Assembly: GCA_964620345.1 (NCBI GenBank)
Contig: CAZUHK010000140.1
Span: 1-8,711 of the forward strand
Origin: CAZUHK01 sp964620345
GTDB taxonomy: Bacteria > Planctomycetota > Phycisphaerae > Phycisphaerales > Zrk34
DNA: 8,711 bases
Reading direction: 5' to 3'
Part shown: piece by piece, positions 6,077 to 8,711 of the stretch
How positions within the stretch are numbered: position 1 is the stretch's first letter
Layout: the number at the start of each line of letters is the position of its first letter
Notes under the pieces: generated by a model
Told to the model about the DNA's origin: nothing
Seen by the model: only the letters and a program-made list of their open reading frames with translations
Database searches by the model: none
Made by a program: the position numbers and the translations under genes

Positions 6077-7408
6077 ATGAACGACTGGTTTGAAGCAGAA
6101 CAACGCGTCGAACGGGCCCAGGAGTTGTACGAGTCGGGCCGGTGGGAGGATGCGCTGCGCGAGCTGACCGAGGCGCTGCGCGTCAACCCCGACAACGGCG
6201 AGTGGCACTTCAACCTGGGCCTGACCCTCGAAGCCATGGGCCGCAACACCGAGGCGATCCAGGCGTTTCAGCGGGCGATCGATCTGAAGGTCGAGGACGT
6301 CGAGGCGCTGAACATCCTGGGCGTGGCGCTGTCGCGCGACAACCGTTTCGACGAGGCCCTGCCCTGCTTCGACCGCGCCCAGCAGTTGGACCCGACCGAC
6401 CCGGCCAGCTACGCCAACCGCATCGCGCTGTATGCCCAGCGGGCCGACCGCGAGCAGGCCGAGCTGATGTTCTACCTGGCGCTGGGCGTCGACGAAGACC
6501 ACGACCGCGCCTATTTCAACATGGGCCAGTGCCTGCTGGACGTCGGCGAGTTCGACAAGGCGCTGAGCTGTTTCAAGAAGGTGCTGCATCTCAACCGTTC
6601 GGACGATCAGATCCACGGCCGGCTGGCCGCGACGCACTGGGCGCGAGGCGATCGCGAGCGGGCGTACCGGGGCTACATCCGGCAGTTGCGGCGTCAGCCG
6701 GGCGATGTCGAGGCGCTGCTGGAGCTGGGCAACCTGCTGATCGAGATGAATCGGCCGCTGGAGGCCGCGGAGAAGTTCCGCCGGGTGATCGAGCTGGAGC
6801 CGACCCACGCCCAGGCGTTTTCGTACCTGGGCGAGATGGCGCTTCGGGCCGGCCAGGTCGACCCGGCCCGCCACGCGCTGGCGCGGGCCGCGCGGTTTGA
6901 CCCGGCGTTGTTCGGCGTGCGGACGAAGCTGGCGGTGATCGCCCTTGGGGCCGGCGACGCCAAACAGGCCCGCCGCCTGCTGCGCGACGAGGTGAAGCTC
7001 AACCACGCCGACCAATCGCCACGCCTGCGCGACGAGCTGGGGCAGGTGCTGCTCGACGCGAAGCTGCCGGCCGAGGCCGCGGGGGTGTACGAGCAACTGG
7101 CCGGCGAGTTTGCCGACACCGCGCGGTACCTGCACCAGTGGTCGACGGCGCTGTTCGAGGATGGGGCATTGCGGCATGGCGTGGCGGTGGCGCGACGCGC
7201 GGCGCGGACGCAGGTGGGCTACCTGCTGCCGCTGCACAACCTGGCCCTGGCGTCGATGGAACTGGGTCAGCCCCGCCGGGCGATGGTATTCGTCCGCCAC
7301 GCTCTGGCGATCGACCCGGCCGACCGCCGCCTGCGACGCCTGCGACGCCGCGTACGCCGCGCCCTGGCCGGCCGCCGGCTGCGATCGCTGCTGCTGCGGG
7401 GTCGGTAG
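6077..7408 (+). CDS. TPR-repeat protein
   Basis: This 443-residue protein consists almost wholly of tetratricopeptide repeats of about 34 residues. Successive units begin near residues 8, 42, 76, 110, 144, 178, 212 and 246, and more divergent units follow to about 415. Typical signatures are WHFNLGLTLEAMGRNTEAIQ (43-62), NILGVALSRDNRFDEALPCF (79-98) and AYFNMGQCLLDVGEFDKALS (145-164), each followed by a helix ending in a Leu-x-Pro-like turn. TPR arrays bind peptides or other proteins; there is no catalytic domain to give a specific role. No signal peptide or membrane helix is seen, so it is probably cytoplasmic. The C-terminus (417-443) is extremely Arg-rich and could bind nucleic acid or acidic lipid. 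The ATG at 6077 starts directly at the first repeat helix (MNDWFEAEQRVERA). The frame stays open upstream to a GTG at 5999, but that extension would run through the intergenic DNA and has no repeat character. The gene is divergent from the HEAT gene. Confidence 0.9.
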   Translation: MNDWFEAEQRVERAQELYESGRWEDALRELTEALRVNPDNGEWHFNLGLTLEAMGRNTEAIQAFQRAIDLKVEDVEALNILGVALSRDNRFDEALPCFDRAQQLDPTDPASYANRIALYAQRADREQAELMFYLALGVDEDHDRAYFNMGQCLLDVGEFDKALSCFKKVLHLNRSDDQIHGRLAATHWARGDRERAYRGYIRQLRRQPGDVEALLELGNLLIEMNRPLEAAEKFRRVIELEPTHAQAFSYLGEMALRAGQVDPARHALARAARFDPALFGVRTKLAVIALGAGDAKQARRLLRDEVKLNHADQSPRLRDELGQVLLDAKLPAEAAGVYEQLAGEFADTARYLHQWSTALFEDGALRHGVAVARRAARTQVGYLLPLHNLALASMELGQPRRAMVFVRHALAIDPADRRLRRLRRRVRRALAGRRLRSLLLRGR

Positions 7409-7454
7409 CGGTTGGGGACGAATGCCCGAAAATGCCGAAGAAATCAGTACCGTG

Positions 7455-7470
7455 CCCGCCCCGGGGCGGG
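7455..7470. promoter_or_regulatory. 16-bp perfect GC palindrome between the TPR and LamG genes
   Basis: CCCGCCCCGGGGCGGG is a perfect palindrome starting 47 bases after the TPR stop codon. As RNA it can form a 6-bp stem with a CCGG loop, which would suit a terminator for the TPR gene, but no U-tract follows. It also directly abuts TATCAT (7471-7476), a good -10-like box for the next gene, so it could instead be an operator within that promoter. Confidence 0.35.
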
Positions 7471-7476
7471 TATCAT
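7471..7476 (+). promoter_or_regulatory. Candidate -10 box of the LamG/PEP-CTERM gene
   Basis: TATCAT differs from TATAAT at one position and lies 46 bases upstream of the ATG at 7522. The expected -35 position is TACCGT at 7448-7453 (17-bp spacing), a poor match, so any promoter here may need an activator or another sigma factor. Confidence 0.25.
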
Positions 7477-7506
7477 GCATCGGCCCCAAGGAAGGGAGCG
7501 AGCGCG

Positions 7507-7515
7507 GAAAGGGAG
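7507..7515 (+). promoter_or_regulatory. Strong Shine-Dalgarno site fixing the LamG gene start
   Basis: GGAAAGGGAG lies in this purine tract, and GGGAG (7511-7515) is six bases before the ATG at 7522. This is the clearest ribosome-binding site in the window. It supports the start at 7522 over any start in the frame that stays open upstream through the TPR gene's 3' end. Confidence 0.7.
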
Positions 7516-7521
7516 TTCCCG

Positions 7522-8424
7522 ATGAGTCGCATCCTCTTGATCGTCATCGTCGCCGGTTGCCTGGGCGCGGTCGCCGCGCCCGCCGACGCCGGGCCTTACA
7601 AAGACGCCGTGCTCGACGACGGCGCCTTCGCCTACTGGCGGCTCGGTGAGACCACTGCCACCGCCGCCGACAGCGCCACCGCCACCAACCCGGTCACCAG
7701 CACCACCAACCCGACCATCGACGGCACGTACATCGGCCTGACCGACGCCGAGAAGAACGAGCCGGGCCTGATCTTCGACGACCCCGACACCGCCGCGCGA
7801 TTCAGCGGCGACAACGACCAGATCACCGTGCCCGTCCACCCCGCGATCGATTCGGGCGGGCCTTACAACAAACGCACCATCGAGTTGTGGTTCAACGCCG
7901 ACGCGGTGGACACGCGGCAGGTCCTCTTCGAGGAAGGCGGTGCCGGCGTCGGACTCAACCTCTACCTCGACGGCGGCGAACTCCACTTCGGCGGATGGGA
8001 TGTGAACGACCCGGCGTTCGAGCACTTCCTTTCCGCGCCTATCCAAGCGGAGAAGACCTACCACGCCGTGCTCGTGTTCGACTCGACCGCCCAGGCGCCC
8101 GGCGAGCCCGCGGGGCAGGTGCGGGCCTATCTCAACGGCCAGCCGGTCGGCGTCGGCCACGGCGCGGGGTTGCTCTCCAGCCACTCCGGCGGCAAGACCG
8201 CCATCGCCCGGGTGGACACCGCCACCAACTTCCACGATGGCACGTTCAGCGGCAACGGCTTTGCGTTCAGCGGCGTGCTCGATGAGATCGCCCTGTACAA
8301 CCTCGCACTGACCGACCCGCAGATCGATGACCACTACCGCCAAGGCATAGGCATCCCCGAGCCGGCCGCCGTGGTGGTGATGCTCATCGCGACCGCGACG
8401 CTGCTTGGGCGTCGGGGGCGATGA
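7522..8424 (+). CDS. Secreted LamG/concanavalin A-like domain protein with a PEP-CTERM sorting tail
   Basis: This 300-residue exported protein has three parts. A Sec signal peptide (residues 1-23, hydrophobic ILLIVIVAGCLGAVAA) has likely cleavage after ADA. A LamG/laminin-G-like jelly-roll domain (about 28-274) opens with AVLDDGAFAYWRLGE (29-43), a common opening of planctomycete and verrucomicrobial LamG proteins. It continues through RTIELWFNADA (118-128) and VRAYLNGQPVG (200-210) and closes with FSGVLDEIALYNLALTDPQI (249-268). A PEP-CTERM tail (278-300) has the IPEP motif, a hydrophobic helix (AAVVVMLIATATLL) and a basic end (GRRGR). PEP-CTERM proteins are cut and anchored or released by an exosortase, usually encoded elsewhere, and none is in this window. 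LamG domains bind carbohydrate or protein ligands, often with calcium; the ligand here is unknown. A Thr/Ala/Asn-rich stretch at 44-68 looks like a flexible loop. The 112-base gap after the TPR gene, with its own promoter-like and ribosome sites, suggests separate expression. Confidence 0.93.
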   Translation: MSRILLIVIVAGCLGAVAAPADAGPYKDAVLDDGAFAYWRLGETTATAADSATATNPVTSTTNPTIDGTYIGLTDAEKNEPGLIFDDPDTAARFSGDNDQITVPVHPAIDSGGPYNKRTIELWFNADAVDTRQVLFEEGGAGVGLNLYLDGGELHFGGWDVNDPAFEHFLSAPIQAEKTYHAVLVFDSTAQAPGEPAGQVRAYLNGQPVGVGHGAGLLSSHSGGKTAIARVDTATNFHDGTFSGNGFAFSGVLDEIALYNLALTDPQIDDHYRQGIGIPEPAAVVVMLIATATLLGRRGR

Positions 8425-8463
8425 ACGGCCCGGCAGGCCCCGGTCTCGATCGCGCGCTCATCC

Positions 8464-8485
8464 GCGACGCGGCAAGCCGCGTCGC
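8464..8485. terminator. Perfect 10-bp inverted repeat between convergent genes, possible bidirectional terminator
   Basis: GCGACGCGGC-AA-GCCGCGTCGC lies 39 bases after the LamG stop codon and 25 bases beyond the dut stop codon, between two converging genes. In RNA it would form a 9-bp, very GC-rich stem with a four-base loop. The position suits termination from both sides, but neither strand has a clear U-tract, so it could also be a dispersed palindromic repeat sharing its core with 3764-3777. Confidence 0.5.
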
Positions 8486-8510
8486 TTCGTCGAATCCATT
8501 TCATCATTCA

Positions 8511-8711
8511 TCACCGCCCCGTGTGGCCGAAGCCGCCGGCGCCGCGGGGCGTGTCGTCGAGGGTGTCGACTTCGATCCACTTCGCCCGGCTGACCGGGGC
8601 GACGATCATCTGGGCGATGCGCAGGCCGCGCTCGATGGTGAACGGCTCGGGGCCGAGGTTGATCAGCGGCACCTTGACCTCGCCGCGGTAGTCGGCGTCG
8701 ATCGTGCCGGG
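8511..8711 (-). CDS. dut: dUTP diphosphatase (dUTPase), 3' part, cut by the window edge
   Basis: The last 66 codons of a trimeric dUTPase run on the minus strand to a TGA at 8511-8513. The protein hydrolyses dUTP to dUMP and pyrophosphate, keeping uracil out of DNA and supplying dUMP for thymidylate synthesis. Three conserved motifs are visible. Motif III is GTIDADYRGE near the edge, with the Asp that in the family activates water and the Tyr that excludes ribose. Motif IV is RGLRIAQMIVAPV, and motif V is the mobile C-terminal arm PRGAGGFGHTG. In the usual motif V the residue before TG is Ser; here it is His. The start and motifs I and II lie beyond position 8711. The full protein is normally about 150 residues. 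It converges on the LamG gene with 86 bases between stop codons. Confidence 0.96.
   Translation of the reverse strand, partial: PGTIDADYRGEVKVPLINLGPEPFTIERGLRIAQMIVAPVSRAKWIEVDTLDDTPRGAGGFGHTGR

Noticed and set aside
5972..7489. Open frame of about 505 codons on the minus strand opposite the TPR gene
   Set aside because: The plus strand encodes clear TPR repeats. The antisense translation is low-complexity (Arg, Gln, Leu) with no motif.
7138..7521. Upstream extension of the LamG gene into the TPR gene
   Set aside because: The signal peptide begins at the ATG at 7522, which has a strong Shine-Dalgarno site. The extension would overlap TPR coding sequence in another frame.
8405..8593. Small plus-strand open frame past the LamG gene
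   Set aside because: It runs across the LamG end, the inverted repeat and the antisense of the clearly identified dUTPase, and shows no motif of its own.

Overview
This is a GC-rich, densely coded bacterial window. The mix of genes suggests a planctomycete, probably of the Phycisphaerae type: a LamG-like exported protein with a PEP-CTERM tail, large exported HEAT and TPR scaffold proteins, and few strong Shine-Dalgarno sites. This placement is inferred from gene style; there is no marker gene in the window.

Layout. Positions 1-96 hold no recognisable gene. Positions 97-2961 (+) carry two genes in the same reading frame, 30 bases apart. The first is a ParA/Soj-type ATPase fused through an alanine/arginine-rich linker to a C-terminal glycogen-binding domain of the CBM48/AMPK-beta type. 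The second is an unrecognised 457-residue protein whose first half looks like a MinD/FlhG-type fold that has lost its nucleotide-binding loop. Converging on this pair is a DedA-family membrane protein (2988-3665, -). Behind it, also on the minus strand, is a large exported HEAT-repeat protein (3788-5938). A 138-base divergent intergenic region separates that gene from a TPR-repeat protein (6077-7408, +). Next comes a secreted LamG-like protein with a PEP-CTERM anchor (7522-8424, +). At the right edge is the 3' part of a dUTPase gene (8511-8711, -), which runs off the window.

How the genes may work together. The ParA-CBM48 protein and its downstream partner are the only pair with an operon-like arrangement. 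The ATPase half keeps all the ParA motifs. The CBM half keeps the two tryptophans and the Asn-Asn segment that bind sugar in AMPK beta. The simplest hypothesis is a ParA-type positioning system whose cargo is, or which senses, glycogen or another alpha-glucan, with the second protein as a non-catalytic partner. This is inference from domain content and was not tested. The other genes look like independent housekeeping or envelope functions.

Non-coding signals are weak but include some structure. A 14-bp palindrome core occurs just downstream of two genes, a 16-bp perfect palindrome lies upstream of the LamG gene, and an AT-rich dyad sits in the divergent region.
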